From NCBI RefSeq assembly GCF_002154505.1, contig NZ_MUBM01000096.1, forward strand, positions 37,188-101,187: a stretch of 64,000 nt of DNA, given 5' to 3'. Made by a program: the position numbers and the translations under genes. The notes under the pieces are model-generated. The model was not told the origin of the DNA and made no database searches. It was given only the letters and a program-made list of their open reading frames with translations. Of this stretch, positions 8,497-17,190 are shown in pieces (position 1 is the first letter of the stretch; each line of letters begins with the position of its first letter). Source of the stretch: Streptomyces carpinensis (GTDB taxonomy: Bacteria > Actinomycetota > Actinomycetes > Streptomycetales > Streptomycetaceae).

Positions 8497-9014
8497 GCGA
8501 CGCCTACCTCTCGCCGCGGCCCGCACCCCGTTCGTCCGGTTCGGCGGAGCCCTTGCCGGGGTGCGGCCCGACAATCTCGCCGCCACCACGCTGACCGGGC
8601 TGCCGGCCGAGGCGCCCGGCCTCGGCCACGTCGCGATCGGCGACGTGGTGTGGGGCGACGCGAACGGCGCCGGCGAGGACGACGCAACGTCGACCGGATG
8701 GCGGCGCTGCCGGCCGGACCGCCGGTGAGCGTGCCCGCCACACCGTGAACCGGCTGTGCGGCTCCAGCCTGGACGCGGCGATCACCGCCTCGCGCACCCT
8801 GGAGTCCGACGACGCGCACATCGTCGTCGCCGGTGGCGTGGACTCCATGACCCGCCCGCCCCGGGTGCCGCCCAAGCCGGACCGCACCGGGGCCCCTGCG
8901 GACACCGACCACGGCGTCTTCCCTCCCGGCCCGGACGGGGTCCGCGTCCTGGAGACGTACGGCATCACGGCCGCGGAGCTGCGGGAACGACTGTCCGCGG
9001 ACCTGCTTCCGTGA
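8493..9014 (+). pseudogene. Decayed thiolase (acetyl-CoA acyltransferase) gene
   Basis: Remains of the N-terminal part of a thiolase, beginning GTGAGCGACGCCTACCTC and overlapping the hydroxylase stop by 4 bases. Conserved pieces occur in different frames: ARTPFVRFGGALAGVRPDNLA, a segment with GDVVWGDANGAGEDD, and VNRLCGSSLDAAITASRTL holding the active-site cysteine, then VVAGGVDSMTRPP. A base is lost near 8509, and further shifts and a large internal loss follow. About 170 codons remain of roughly 400, and the C-terminal catalytic His/Cys region is gone. It suggests the operon once fed a CoA-thioester (beta-ketoadipate-like) step. Confidence 0.75.
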
Positions 9015-9043
9015 GCGAGGCGTCAGCTGTCCGTACAACACGT

Positions 9044-9055
9044 TAAGATCCAGGC
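9044..9055 (+). promoter_or_regulatory. -10 box for a leaderless TetR transcript
   Basis: TAAGAT at 9044-9049 is followed by exactly 6 bases and then the ATG at 9056, the arrangement of Streptomyces leaderless promoters. No Shine-Dalgarno sequence is present. Confidence 0.55.
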
Positions 9056-9664
9056 ATGGCGAACCTTCGACAGGCACAGAAGCAGATGACGCGCCGTCTG
9101 CTGCTGGAGTCAGGACTTGAACTGTTCAAGACCAAGGGGTACGCCGCCACCACGGTGGACGACATCGCGACTGCGGCGGGCACCACCCGCGTGACCTTCT
9201 ACGCGTACTTCCCCTCCCGCAGCGACCTGATGAAGGCGCTCATCGACGAGCAGCTCAACGAGGCGCTCCAGCGCGTACGCTCCCCCGAGCACGGCTCCAC
9301 GGCGAGGGACCTCGTCGCCACGGTCGCCGAGGGGACGCCGGAGGCGATCATGGCGTGGCTGCGGCGGACCGCCGACAGCTGGCCGGCCATCCGGCCGATC
9401 ATCCGCATCGGCCGCGATGCCGCGGTGGTCGACCCGGAACTCACCGACCTGGTCGAGCGATGGCTGGAGGAGGCCATCAGCGACATCGAGGACGGACTCA
9501 CGACGGCCGGGCGCCTCGAGCCCCATCAACGTCACTTCCGGGGCGTGCTCGCGATGGCCCAGCTGGACTTCGTCGCCCAGCACTGGGACGGGGCCGACTG
9601 GAAGCTCACGCGTGACCAGATGCTCGACGAACTCGGCGCCAGTTGGGTACAGCTGCTCTCCTGA
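9056..9664 (+). CDS. TetR-family transcriptional regulator
   Basis: 202-residue regulator. Residues 12-58 form the TetR HTH (LFKTKGYAATTVDDIATAAG followed by TTRVTFYAYFPSRSDLM); the remaining 140 residues are the variable helical ligand-binding domain. It follows the gentisate operon and precedes the phosphotriesterase operon, and is probably transcribed alone from a leaderless promoter. It is the nearest regulator to the 10230 operon, so it may act at the shared promoter motif there and at the MFS gene; that is inference. Confidence 0.9.
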   Translation: MANLRQAQKQMTRRLLLESGLELFKTKGYAATTVDDIATAAGTTRVTFYAYFPSRSDLMKALIDEQLNEALQRVRSPEHGSTARDLVATVAEGTPEAIMAWLRRTADSWPAIRPIIRIGRDAAVVDPELTDLVERWLEEAISDIEDGLTTAGRLEPHQRHFRGVLAMAQLDFVAQHWDGADWKLTRDQMLDELGASWVQLLS

Positions 9665-10112
9665 CCGCCGTGCGACGTCTACATCCTCGTCGGTGAAGGT
9701 GGCCCGCTCGGCACCGTGATCGTACGCAGCCACAACGTGGTGCGAGGGCGCGCTCGGCGATGAGCCGCGCCAGTCGAGAGCCGACGACGAACCCCGTGCC
9801 GTCCGTCATGGCGAGCGTGATGGGGCGCTGATCCGTGGCGGGGCCGCAGCACGGGAAGTCCACGATGCGTGCGGTCTGTCGTAGGGCACCGCGCAGCGGC
9901 GCGGCCAGCTCTCCGGCGCCCGCGGGGTCGGCGTGAGGCCCATCCCTTGCGGACGACGAGGCGTCACCCGGCAGACGCCGCGACCTGGTGACTGCGTGGC
10001 TCACGGCCGGCTGCCACAGACCGACTCCTTCGGCCGCCCCGGTCGACTCCCGGTCCGCGAGTGCCCCACGAACGGTGCCGCACCGCGTCACAAGTGCGCC
10101 GATCTTCCAACT
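9665..10112. other. Intergenic region without a recognisable intact gene
   Basis: 448 bases with no convincing gene. On the minus strand, 9770-9930 can be read as a protein-like run around RIVDFPCCGPATDQRPITLA, but the frame has no conserved domain I recognise and no ribosome site. With the thiolase remnant just upstream, it may be another decayed gene. The promoter of the next operon starts at 10113. Confidence 0.35.
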
Positions 10113-10176
10113 ACTCGTTCATTATTTTTTCGACGAGTCGGATTGCTTGACGCCATGTAAAGCGAATGCCTACCGT
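10113..10176 (+). promoter_or_regulatory. Promoter and operator of the phosphotriesterase operon; twin of 3596-3650
   Basis: ACTCGT (10113-10118) and ACGAGT (10133-10138) form an inverted repeat around an AT-rich spacer. Then come TTGACG (-35, 10147-10152), an 18-base spacer with GTAAAGCGA, and TACCGT (-10, 10171-10176). The predicted transcript start is about 47 bases before the ATG at 10230. Compared with the MFS promoter, CGACGAGT, TTGACG, GTAAAGCGA and the TG/C spacing are all kept; only the distance between CGACGAGT and TTGACG differs (8 against 6). Confidence 0.65.
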
Positions 10177-10229
10177 GTCTGCAGCCACAGGGGTGCCGTG
10201 CACCCCGATCCCGGAGACGTGAGGCAGGC

Positions 10230-11204
10230 ATGAGCGGCAAGAGCAACACCGTGAACACCGTCCTGGGCCCGGTGCCGGCCGAGGAGCTGGGCGTCGTTTC
10301 GGTCCACGAGGCGCTGTTGTCGGTGGTCCCGGGCGCGGAGTACGCCTTCGACGTCACCATCGACCGCGCCGAGATCTTCGAGACCCTCGCCGCGAAGCTG
10401 AAGGACTTCCGCGCCCACGGTGGTGGCACGATCGTCGACAGCACCGGCATGTTCCACGGCCGGGACGTCCGGCTGTACGAGACCCTCTCCCGCGCGACCG
10501 GCGTGCACATCGTCGCCTCGACGGGGCAGGGTCCGGAGGAGAAGCTCGGCGGCTACTTCCTCACGCCGCAGACCAACCCGCCGACGCCGTGGCCGGCGGA
10601 GAAGTTCGCCGACCTCTTCACCAAGGAGGTCACCGAGGGCATGGTGGTCCCCCGTGTGGAGCGGCGCGGCGCCGCCGGACTGGTGGCCACCACCGCGACC
10701 CCCGAGGGGATGACCGCGACCGACGAGAGCCTGTTCCGCGGCGCGGCCCGGACCGCCCTGAGCACCGGCGTCGCGGTCTCCCTCCGCTACGGGAGCGACG
10801 CGGTCCACGACCTCGACGTCGTCCTGGACGAGAAGCTCCCGGCCGACCGTGTCGTCGTCGGCGGTCTCGACCGCAAGGACGCCGTCGCCGCCGGTGCGCC
10901 CCTCGAGATCGTCCGCCGGGGCGCCTACGTCGCACTCGACCACGTCGGCGTCGAGGACGAGGCCCACATCACGGACGCCGAACGGGTCGCCCTGGTCGCC
11001 GACCTCGCGCGGGCCGGCTTCGGCGACCGGATCCTGCTCTCGAGCAACGCGATCGGGGTGGCCAAGGGGCACCCCGCGGCCGACCTGCCGTACAGCCACA
11101 TCCTGACCACCTTCGTCCCGCTCCTGAAGGCACAGGGTCTCGGCGACGAGGACGTGCAGCGGATTCTCGTGCGGAACCCGCGCGTCCTGCTGTCGGTGCG
11201 CTGA
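10230..11204 (+). CDS. Phosphotriesterase-family protein lacking the metal-binding residues
   Basis: 324-residue TIM-barrel protein clearly homologous to its downstream neighbour: both begin with VNTVLGPVP.EELG and share GGGT.VD.TG and HIVA.TG. The metal ligands of the family are gone. HxH has become HEA in SVHEALL; the bridging lysine region reads GLVATT; the two later histidine positions read SLRYG and VVGGLDR; the aspartate position reads LLSSNAIG. No frameshift or stop is present and codon use is normal, so the protein is probably made. It may be a non-catalytic partner of the next gene or have a new activity. RBS GTGAGGCAGG lies just ahead of the ATG. First gene of a six-gene operon. Confidence 0.82.
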   Translation: MSGKSNTVNTVLGPVPAEELGVVSVHEALLSVVPGAEYAFDVTIDRAEIFETLAAKLKDFRAHGGGTIVDSTGMFHGRDVRLYETLSRATGVHIVASTGQGPEEKLGGYFLTPQTNPPTPWPAEKFADLFTKEVTEGMVVPRVERRGAAGLVATTATPEGMTATDESLFRGAARTALSTGVAVSLRYGSDAVHDLDVVLDEKLPADRVVVGGLDRKDAVAAGAPLEIVRRGAYVALDHVGVEDEAHITDAERVALVADLARAGFGDRILLSSNAIGVAKGHPAADLPYSHILTTFVPLLKAQGLGDEDVQRILVRNPRVLLSVR

Positions 11205-11258
11205 GCGCGGCCGCATATCTGAGTCACCGTCAAATTCTTTTCCCCAAAGGTGAGTTCT

Positions 11259-12212
11259 GTGTCACGAGTGAACACCGTCCTGGGGCCGGTCCCCACCGAG
11301 GAGCTGGGGCTCGTGGCCGTCCACGAGCACATCGGCTACGGCATGCCCGGCTCCGAGCTGGACGCGAAGTGGTGGAAGGCCCCCGAGCAGCGGTACGAGG
11401 AGACCGTCCCGAAGCTGCGCAGGTTCCACGAGTACGGCGGAGGCACCTTCGTCGACGCGACCGGGATCTGCAACGGCCGTGACGTCGACCACTACAAGTC
11501 GCTGTCCGCCAGGACCGGCGTCCACATCGTCGCCTGCACCGGCTTCGTCGGCGGCGACACCGCCCTGTGGCACTTCGCCAAGGCCGACGTGGACTACCTG
11601 ACCCGGCAGTTCGTCCACGAGATCACCGTCGGCATCGGCGGCACCGGCAGCCTCGCCGGTGTCATCAAGGTCGGTGTGAGCCGCGGTGGCCGTATGACGG
11701 ACCTGGACAAGCGCATCTACCGGGCCGCGGCCCGGGCCTCCCTCACCACGGGCGTGCCGATCCTCACCCACCTCGCCATCGACGCCGAGAACGCGGTCGC
11801 GATCTTCAACGAAGAGGGCCTGCCCCTGGACCGCGTGCTGTTCGGGCACGTCGACGACGGCGTGAACGCGGACAAGACGCGCGACGTCTGGATCGCGGAG
11901 CAGGGCGGTCGCATCGGCTTCGACACCTTCGGCTACGAGACGGAACTGCCGGACCCGCCGTTCTGGGCCCGCCCCCGCAAGGAGCGGCTGGACCACTTCC
12001 TGAGGTTCATCGGCGACGGCCGGCTGGGGCAGGTCCTCGCCTCCGCAGACGCCAACTGCAGCCCGCTGGGCTGGCCCGGTGTGAAGGGCCACACCGTCAA
12101 CTACATCTTCGAGGACCTCATCCCGGACCTCCGCGCAGCCGGCCTCGACGAGTCCGCGATCAAGACGATCTTCGTCGACAACCCCGCCGACTTCCTGACC
12201 ATCCAGAAGTAG
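11259..12212 (+). CDS. Phosphotriesterase-family metallohydrolase
   Basis: 317-residue binuclear-metal TIM-barrel hydrolase. Ligands expected for the family are present: HEH in LVAVHEHIGYG, Lys in LAGVIKVGVSRGG, His in PILTHLAID, His in RVLFGHVDDG, and Asp in VLASADANCSPLG. Members hydrolyse phosphotriesters, lactones or other esters; lactonase activity on a ring-derived or acyl lactone is a reasonable guess here. The GTG at 11259 is used because AAAGGTGAG lies 4 bases upstream; GTG at 11250 is also in frame. It lies 54 bases after the metal-less paralogue and 11 before the monooxygenase gene. Confidence 0.87.
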   Translation: MSRVNTVLGPVPTEELGLVAVHEHIGYGMPGSELDAKWWKAPEQRYEETVPKLRRFHEYGGGTFVDATGICNGRDVDHYKSLSARTGVHIVACTGFVGGDTALWHFAKADVDYLTRQFVHEITVGIGGTGSLAGVIKVGVSRGGRMTDLDKRIYRAAARASLTTGVPILTHLAIDAENAVAIFNEEGLPLDRVLFGHVDDGVNADKTRDVWIAEQGGRIGFDTFGYETELPDPPFWARPRKERLDHFLRFIGDGRLGQVLASADANCSPLGWPGVKGHTVNYIFEDLIPDLRAAGLDESAIKTIFVDNPADFLTIQK

Positions 12213-12223
12213 AGAGAACCACC

Positions 12224-13345
12224 ATGCAGCCATCGGACCTGAAGAAACTGAAGATCGCCGTCGTCGGGGCGGGGTACGGCGGGGCGGCGGCGGCCAAGGC
12301 CCTGAGCCTGCTCGGTGCCCACGTCGACGTCTACGAGCAGGCGAACCGGATCCGCGAGGTCGGCGCCGGCATCGGGCTGCGTCCCTCCACCATGAACCGG
12401 TTCCGCCAGTGGGGGATCTTCGACGCGATCGCGAAGGTGAGCTCGCCGAGCGACTACTTCGAGATCCTCACGGCCACCGCCGAACCGATCATGAAGGAGA
12501 CGTGGCCGGGCGTCCACGACTTCGCCGAGGAGACCAAGACCCATCTGATCCACCGCGGGGACTTCATCGAAGTGCTCCTGGGCGTACTCCCCGAGGGCAT
12601 GGTGCACCTCGGCCACAGGCTGGAGGGCATCCAGGACAAGGGTGACCGCTCCGTCCTGACCTTCGCGGGCGGCAGGAGGGCCGAGGCCGACCTGGTCGTC
12701 GGTGCCGACGGCATCAGGTCGGTGGTGCGCCGGCTGCTGTTCAGCGACAAGGACCCGGTGTTCTCGGGCGAGCACGCCTACCGCGCGGTGATCTCCGTCG
12801 ACGACGCCCACGGGATGGTCACCGACGACAACCTGCGGATGTACATCGGCCGGGGCACGAAGGTCTACCTGCTGCCGCTGCGCCACCGGGGCCAGGTGTC
12901 CTTCGACATCACCGCCCTGTGCCCGGACGGCACCTGGGCACCTGAGGTCTCCAAGGACGACCTCCTGGCCACGGTGGAGGGCTTCGACGAGCGCCTCGTG
13001 GACATCACGCGCGGCCTGGACATGGACACCGTGAACATCCGCGCGGTCTACGACATCGACCCGGTCGGCACGTGGCATTCGGACTCCGTCGTCCTCGTCG
13101 GCGACGCGGCCCACTCGATGCTGCACCACCAGGGCCAGGGCGCCAACTCGGCCATCGAGGACGCCGGAGCGCTCGCCGACGCCCTGCGGCGGGCGGACTC
13201 CCCGAAGGAGGCGCTCGCCCTGTACCAGTCCACCCGCAAACCCGTGACCGACGAGCTGCAGCGCATCTCGCGCCAGGGGTGGACCGAGGAAGAGATCGAT
13301 GACGTCTTCCCCGGTCAGAAGCCCGCCGCCGCCCCGCAGGAGTGA
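12224..13345 (+). CDS. FAD-dependent monooxygenase (PHBH/salicylate hydroxylase-like)
   Basis: 373-residue flavin hydroxylase. FAD motifs: VVGAGYGGAAAAKALSLLG at residues 11-29, VVGADGIRSVVRRLLF in the middle, and VLVGDAAHSMLHHQGQGA near 290. The ATG at 12224 follows AGAGAGAA. It probably hydroxylates an aromatic or cyclic substrate released by the surrounding hydrolases; the product could then enter the gentisate route next door, but the true substrate is unknown. The first residues (MQPSDLKKLK) are polar and look like a natural N-terminus. Confidence 0.88.
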   Translation: MQPSDLKKLKIAVVGAGYGGAAAAKALSLLGAHVDVYEQANRIREVGAGIGLRPSTMNRFRQWGIFDAIAKVSSPSDYFEILTATAEPIMKETWPGVHDFAEETKTHLIHRGDFIEVLLGVLPEGMVHLGHRLEGIQDKGDRSVLTFAGGRRAEADLVVGADGIRSVVRRLLFSDKDPVFSGEHAYRAVISVDDAHGMVTDDNLRMYIGRGTKVYLLPLRHRGQVSFDITALCPDGTWAPEVSKDDLLATVEGFDERLVDITRGLDMDTVNIRAVYDIDPVGTWHSDSVVLVGDAAHSMLHHQGQGANSAIEDAGALADALRRADSPKEALALYQSTRKPVTDELQRISRQGWTEEEIDDVFPGQKPAAAPQE

Positions 13346-13349
13346 TGTC

Positions 13350-14273
13350 ATGCCGTTGCACCCCGAGATAGCCAAGGTCCTCGCCACCCTGCCGGCCCCG
13401 CCCGAAGGTCCGCTCGACCCGGTCGCCCTGCGCGCCGCGGACGAGGCGCAGGTCGCTCCCCCCGAGGAGCGCCTGCCGCTCCACGCGGTCGAGGACCTGA
13501 CCGCGAGGACGGCGGCCGGCGAGGTACCGGTACGGATCTACACGCCGGCCGAGGCCGACAGCCACGGCCTGCTCGTCTACTTCCACGGCGGCGCGTTCTT
13601 CCTCGGCAGCCTGGAGACGCACGACCACGTCGCCCGCTCGCTGGCCGAGGAGACGGGCCTCAAGGTCGTCTCGGCCGGCTACCGCCTGGCGCCCGAGCAC
13701 GCCTTCCCGGCCGGCCTCGACGACGCCTACGCGGTCGTGCGCTGGGCCGCCGAGGAGGGCGCGGGCCTGGGCTGGGACGGCGAGACCCTCGCCGTCGCCG
13801 GCGACAGCTCCGGTGGCACCTTCGCCGCCGCGGTCGCGGCCAAGGCGCACGACGACGGCTTCCACCGGATCACGCACCAGCTCCTCTACTACCCCTCCCT
13901 CGACCTGGACTTCGACGTCGACCGCTATGCCTCGCTGCGGGAGAACGCCGTGGGCTACGGCCTGGAGACGGCCGGGCTGAAGCCCTTCAACGCCTTCTAC
14001 ACCGACAGCGGAGCCGATCCCGCGGACCCGCTCGTCTCGCCGATCAAGCGGGCGGACCTCACCGGGCTGCCCCCGGCCCTCATCGTCACCGGCGAGTACG
14101 ACCCGCTGCGCGACGAGGGCGAGCTCTACGGCCGGCGGCTGCGGGAGGCCGGCGTGGAGGCGACGGTGAGCCGGTACGAGGGTGCGGGCCACGGATTCGT
14201 CCAGCACTTCTCCTGGATCCCGGAGTACCACAGGGTCTTCGCCGAGACCCGCGACTTCCTCGCCCGCCGCTGA
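13350..14273 (+). CDS. Alpha/beta hydrolase, hormone-sensitive-lipase type
   Basis: 307-residue esterase. The oxyanion motif HGGAFFLGS is near residue 80, the nucleophile elbow AGDSSGG near 150, the catalytic Asp in VTGEYDPLRDEG near 255 and the His in GAGHGFVQHF near 285. All three triad residues are present. HSL-type enzymes cleave short-chain and aryl esters. The ATG at 13350 is 4 bases after the monooxygenase stop, so they are probably co-translated. It may open an ester or lactone made by the preceding oxygenase. Confidence 0.9.
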   Translation: MPLHPEIAKVLATLPAPPEGPLDPVALRAADEAQVAPPEERLPLHAVEDLTARTAAGEVPVRIYTPAEADSHGLLVYFHGGAFFLGSLETHDHVARSLAEETGLKVVSAGYRLAPEHAFPAGLDDAYAVVRWAAEEGAGLGWDGETLAVAGDSSGGTFAAAVAAKAHDDGFHRITHQLLYYPSLDLDFDVDRYASLRENAVGYGLETAGLKPFNAFYTDSGADPADPLVSPIKRADLTGLPPALIVTGEYDPLRDEGELYGRRLREAGVEATVSRYEGAGHGFVQHFSWIPEYHRVFAETRDFLARR

Positions 14274-14310
14274 ACGGGCGGATGGAGCACACGAGTTCGG
14301 AAAGCACGCC

Positions 14311-15252
14311 ATGACACACGAAGTCACCGTCCATCCCCTGGTCTCGCCGTGGGGCCGGTTCGGTCTCTACAGTTTCTTCATCGACGCGCCCGAGCCGGCC
14401 GTCGTCGACACCGGGATCGCCTCCTCGCCCGCCGAGGGGATGGCTCCCGCGCTCGCGGCGATCGGGCGCCGCATCGAGGACGTGCGCTGGATCCTCCTGA
14501 CGCACGGTCACATCGACCACATCGGCGGGGCGTACGCGCTCCGGGAGCTCACCGGCGGGCGCGCACAGGTGGTGATCCACGAGGCCGACGCACCGATGCT
14601 CCGCTCGCGGCGGGCCCACGTGGAGGAGTACCTAGCCGGACGGGGCCGGTACCTGGGCGACCCCGAGGGCGAGGCGAAGGTGACGGCAGCCACGAACGCC
14701 GTCATCTCCGGCGAGATGGAACCCTCCGTGCTCGTCAAGGGCGGTGAGGCCATCTCCCTGGGCGGCGACGTCACCGTCTCGGTGCACTCGATCCCGGGCC
14801 ACACACCCGGCTCGGTCGCCTACGTCGTCGACGGCCGGGGCGCGGTGTTCACCGGCGACGCCGTGCAGGTCCACGGGGCCGCCAACGGCTTCCCCGGCTA
14901 CACGGACCCGGTCGCCTACCGCACCAGCCTGGAGTACCTGCGCGACGAGATCCGTCCGCGGCACCTGTACCTCGGCCACCCCTACCGCCGCGCCGACGGC
15001 ACGCCGTACGGCGTCGAACTCGACGCCGCCCAGGCCCAGGAGGCCATCGCCCAGAGCCTCGCGGCCGAGGGCCGCGTCACCGAGGCCGCCTGCGGCTGCC
15101 TGCGGGCCGGCCTCCAGGAGACGGATTCGCCGTACTCCCCGTTCGCCCGCGCCGCCGAGGAGCTCGGCTACGCCGGCGACCCCACGCTCGAGCCGTCGCC
15201 GTTCTTCACCTCGATGCACGGCTACCGCGAGCACCTCGACCAGAACGCGTGA
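14311..15252 (+). CDS. Metallo-beta-lactamase-fold hydrolase
   Basis: 313-residue MBL-fold protein. The zinc motif HGHIDHIGG is at about residue 68, a further ligand histidine in SIPGHTPGSVAY near 165 and the Asp in AVFTGDAVQVHG near 185. A roughly 100-residue C-terminal region may shape the active site. Members hydrolyse lactones, thioesters and related bonds. RBS GGAAAG lies 9 bases before the ATG. Fifth gene of the operon and its third class of ester/lactone-cleaving enzyme. Confidence 0.87.
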   Translation: MTHEVTVHPLVSPWGRFGLYSFFIDAPEPAVVDTGIASSPAEGMAPALAAIGRRIEDVRWILLTHGHIDHIGGAYALRELTGGRAQVVIHEADAPMLRSRRAHVEEYLAGRGRYLGDPEGEAKVTAATNAVISGEMEPSVLVKGGEAISLGGDVTVSVHSIPGHTPGSVAYVVDGRGAVFTGDAVQVHGAANGFPGYTDPVAYRTSLEYLRDEIRPRHLYLGHPYRRADGTPYGVELDAAQAQEAIAQSLAAEGRVTEAACGCLRAGLQETDSPYSPFARAAEELGYAGDPTLEPSPFFTSMHGYREHLDQNA

Positions 15253-15271
15253 CACAGGAGTTCCGCACTCA

Positions 15272-17011
15272 ATGACCGACATCAAGACGCTTCAGGCGGG
15301 TGAACAGACGATCTCCGTCCGCAAGGACCTGCGGGTGCCGATGCGGGACGGTGTCACGCTGGCAGCCGACGCCTACAGCGGCACGGACGACACGCCGCGG
15401 CCCGCACTGGTCGCCCTGAGCCCGTACGGCAAGGAGCTGCAGGCCCTCGCGCTCACGACACCGCCGCAGCGCCGCCCCAGCCCGATGTGGGACGGCTGCA
15501 TCGAGGCGGGCGACATCGCGCGCGGCGTCAGGGAGGGCTACGTCCATGTCATCGGCGACCTGCGCGGCTCCGGTGCCTCCGAGGGCGAGCACATCGGAAA
15601 CTACAACGCCGGTGGTGTCTCGCTCGGCCAGGACGCGTACGACTTCATCGAGTGGGTCGCGGCGCAGCCGTGGTGCGACGGGAAGGTCGGCATGATCGGC
15701 ATCTCCTACTTCGGCTCGATGCAGGTGCTGGCAGCGGCCGAGCGGCCGCCGAGTCTCAAGGCCGTCTTCGTCAGCGGCGGTCACTACGACTTCTACGAGA
15801 CCACCTACCACGGCGGCGTCATGTGGTTCATGCCGCGCGCCGCCCGCGAGGGCCGCGGCGGCGACTCCGGCTGGGCGTTCACCGACAGGGTCAAGTCCCG
15901 CATGCTCGAGACCCATTCCCCCGAGGAGATCAGGGAGAAGGTCGCCGAGCGCCTGCGGGACCCGGACGTGGCCGCCTGGCCGAACCTGGTCCACGTGCTG
16001 AACTACCCGAAGAACCACGAGGCCTGGTTCGACATCGTGATGAACGAGGTCGACGGCGAGTGGTACGAGGAGCGCAACCCCGTCACGCTGGCCCCGAACA
16101 TCGACATCCCGGTCTGGCTGCAGATCGACCAGGGCCGCGGCTGGACGATGGACGGCACGATCGAGCTCTTCAACAGGCTCAAGGGCCCCAAGAAGCTGGA
16201 CATCGGCCCCTACCCGCCCATGCAGTCGCGCCCCTTCATCGAAGAGCACGACAAGATGTTCCGGTGGTACGACTACTGGATCAAGGGCATCGACAACGGG
16301 GTGATGGACGAGCCTGCCGTCACGGTCTTCGTCGAGGGCACCCGTGAGCAGGTGACCGGTGGTCAGTGGCCGCCGAAGGACGTGGGGCACAGGTCCCTGT
16401 ACCTGCGTCCGCGGCGCAAGCTGTCCTTCGAACCCGAGCTCATGGGCGCGCAGTACGCCGCCCCGGACGGTTTCTACCAGGCGCCGCTCACCGTCACCGA
16501 CAAGGTGGAGACGCTGAGCTGGTCGACCGAGCCGTTCGAGGAGAACACGGAACTGATCGGCACCGGTGCCGCGCACCTGTTCGCGGAGATCGACCAGGAG
16601 GACACCAACTTCATCCTGCGCCTGTGGGACCAGGCTCCAGGCGGCGGCCGACAGCTGATCACCACCGGCTACCTCAAGGCCTCCCACCGAGAGCTGGACG
16701 AGGAGCGCACCACCGAGGGCGACCCGTACCACCCGCACACCCGCGCCGTGCCCGTGGAGCCCGGGAAGATCGAGGAGTACGTGCTGCGCCTCTACCCCTT
16801 CGCGGCCACGTTCCGCCCCGGTCACCGCCTGGTGGCGGAACTGTCCAACGACGAGCCGCCGGCCGACGAGCACAACGCCCTGCTGCCGCCGGACGCCTTC
16901 CACCTGCCGGTGGGCCGCCCCGTGACCCACAAGATCTACCGCGACGCCGCACACCCCTCCCGACTCGTGCTGCCGTTCACGACGGTCATGGCGACAGAAG
17001 CGACCCGGTAG
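15272..17011 (+). CDS. CocE/NonD-family hydrolase (X-Pro dipeptidyl-peptidase S15 type)
   Basis: 579-residue serine hydrolase related to cocaine esterase. The alpha/beta core has RDLRVPMRDGVTLAADAY at the start, the DLRGSGASEGE segment, and the nucleophile elbow GMIGISYFGSMQ near residue 150. After about residue 350 comes the jelly-roll domain with FRPGHRLVAELSND near the end. It would cleave an ester or amide of a bulky substrate. RBS CAGGAG precedes the ATG at 15272 by 8 bases. No signal peptide is seen, so it is cytosolic. Last gene of the operon. Confidence 0.88.
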   Translation: MTDIKTLQAGEQTISVRKDLRVPMRDGVTLAADAYSGTDDTPRPALVALSPYGKELQALALTTPPQRRPSPMWDGCIEAGDIARGVREGYVHVIGDLRGSGASEGEHIGNYNAGGVSLGQDAYDFIEWVAAQPWCDGKVGMIGISYFGSMQVLAAAERPPSLKAVFVSGGHYDFYETTYHGGVMWFMPRAAREGRGGDSGWAFTDRVKSRMLETHSPEEIREKVAERLRDPDVAAWPNLVHVLNYPKNHEAWFDIVMNEVDGEWYEERNPVTLAPNIDIPVWLQIDQGRGWTMDGTIELFNRLKGPKKLDIGPYPPMQSRPFIEEHDKMFRWYDYWIKGIDNGVMDEPAVTVFVEGTREQVTGGQWPPKDVGHRSLYLRPRRKLSFEPELMGAQYAAPDGFYQAPLTVTDKVETLSWSTEPFEENTELIGTGAAHLFAEIDQEDTNFILRLWDQAPGGGRQLITTGYLKASHRELDEERTTEGDPYHPHTRAVPVEPGKIEEYVLRLYPFAATFRPGHRLVAELSNDEPPADEHNALLPPDAFHLPVGRPVTHKIYRDAAHPSRLVLPFTTVMATEATR

Positions 17012-17190
17012 GGCTCTGCGCGCCACCAGGGGGAGATCGGAGGGCGGCGCCTGACGCGGCCGTCATGACGCCGCCCGGAGACCGCCGGGCTGAACGCGGG
17101 GCCCCGGCTGCTTCGGTTCGCCGCGGCGGCCTCAGTGCTGCGAGGGTGCCCGTCAGCGTGGTGGAGGGGGCGTCGTGGTGAGTCGGTTCG

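Noticed and set aside
8745..9014. A short separate thiolase gene
   Set aside because: It has no RBS, lacks both ends of the fold, and joins with upstream out-of-frame thiolase fragments; a pseudogene is the better reading.
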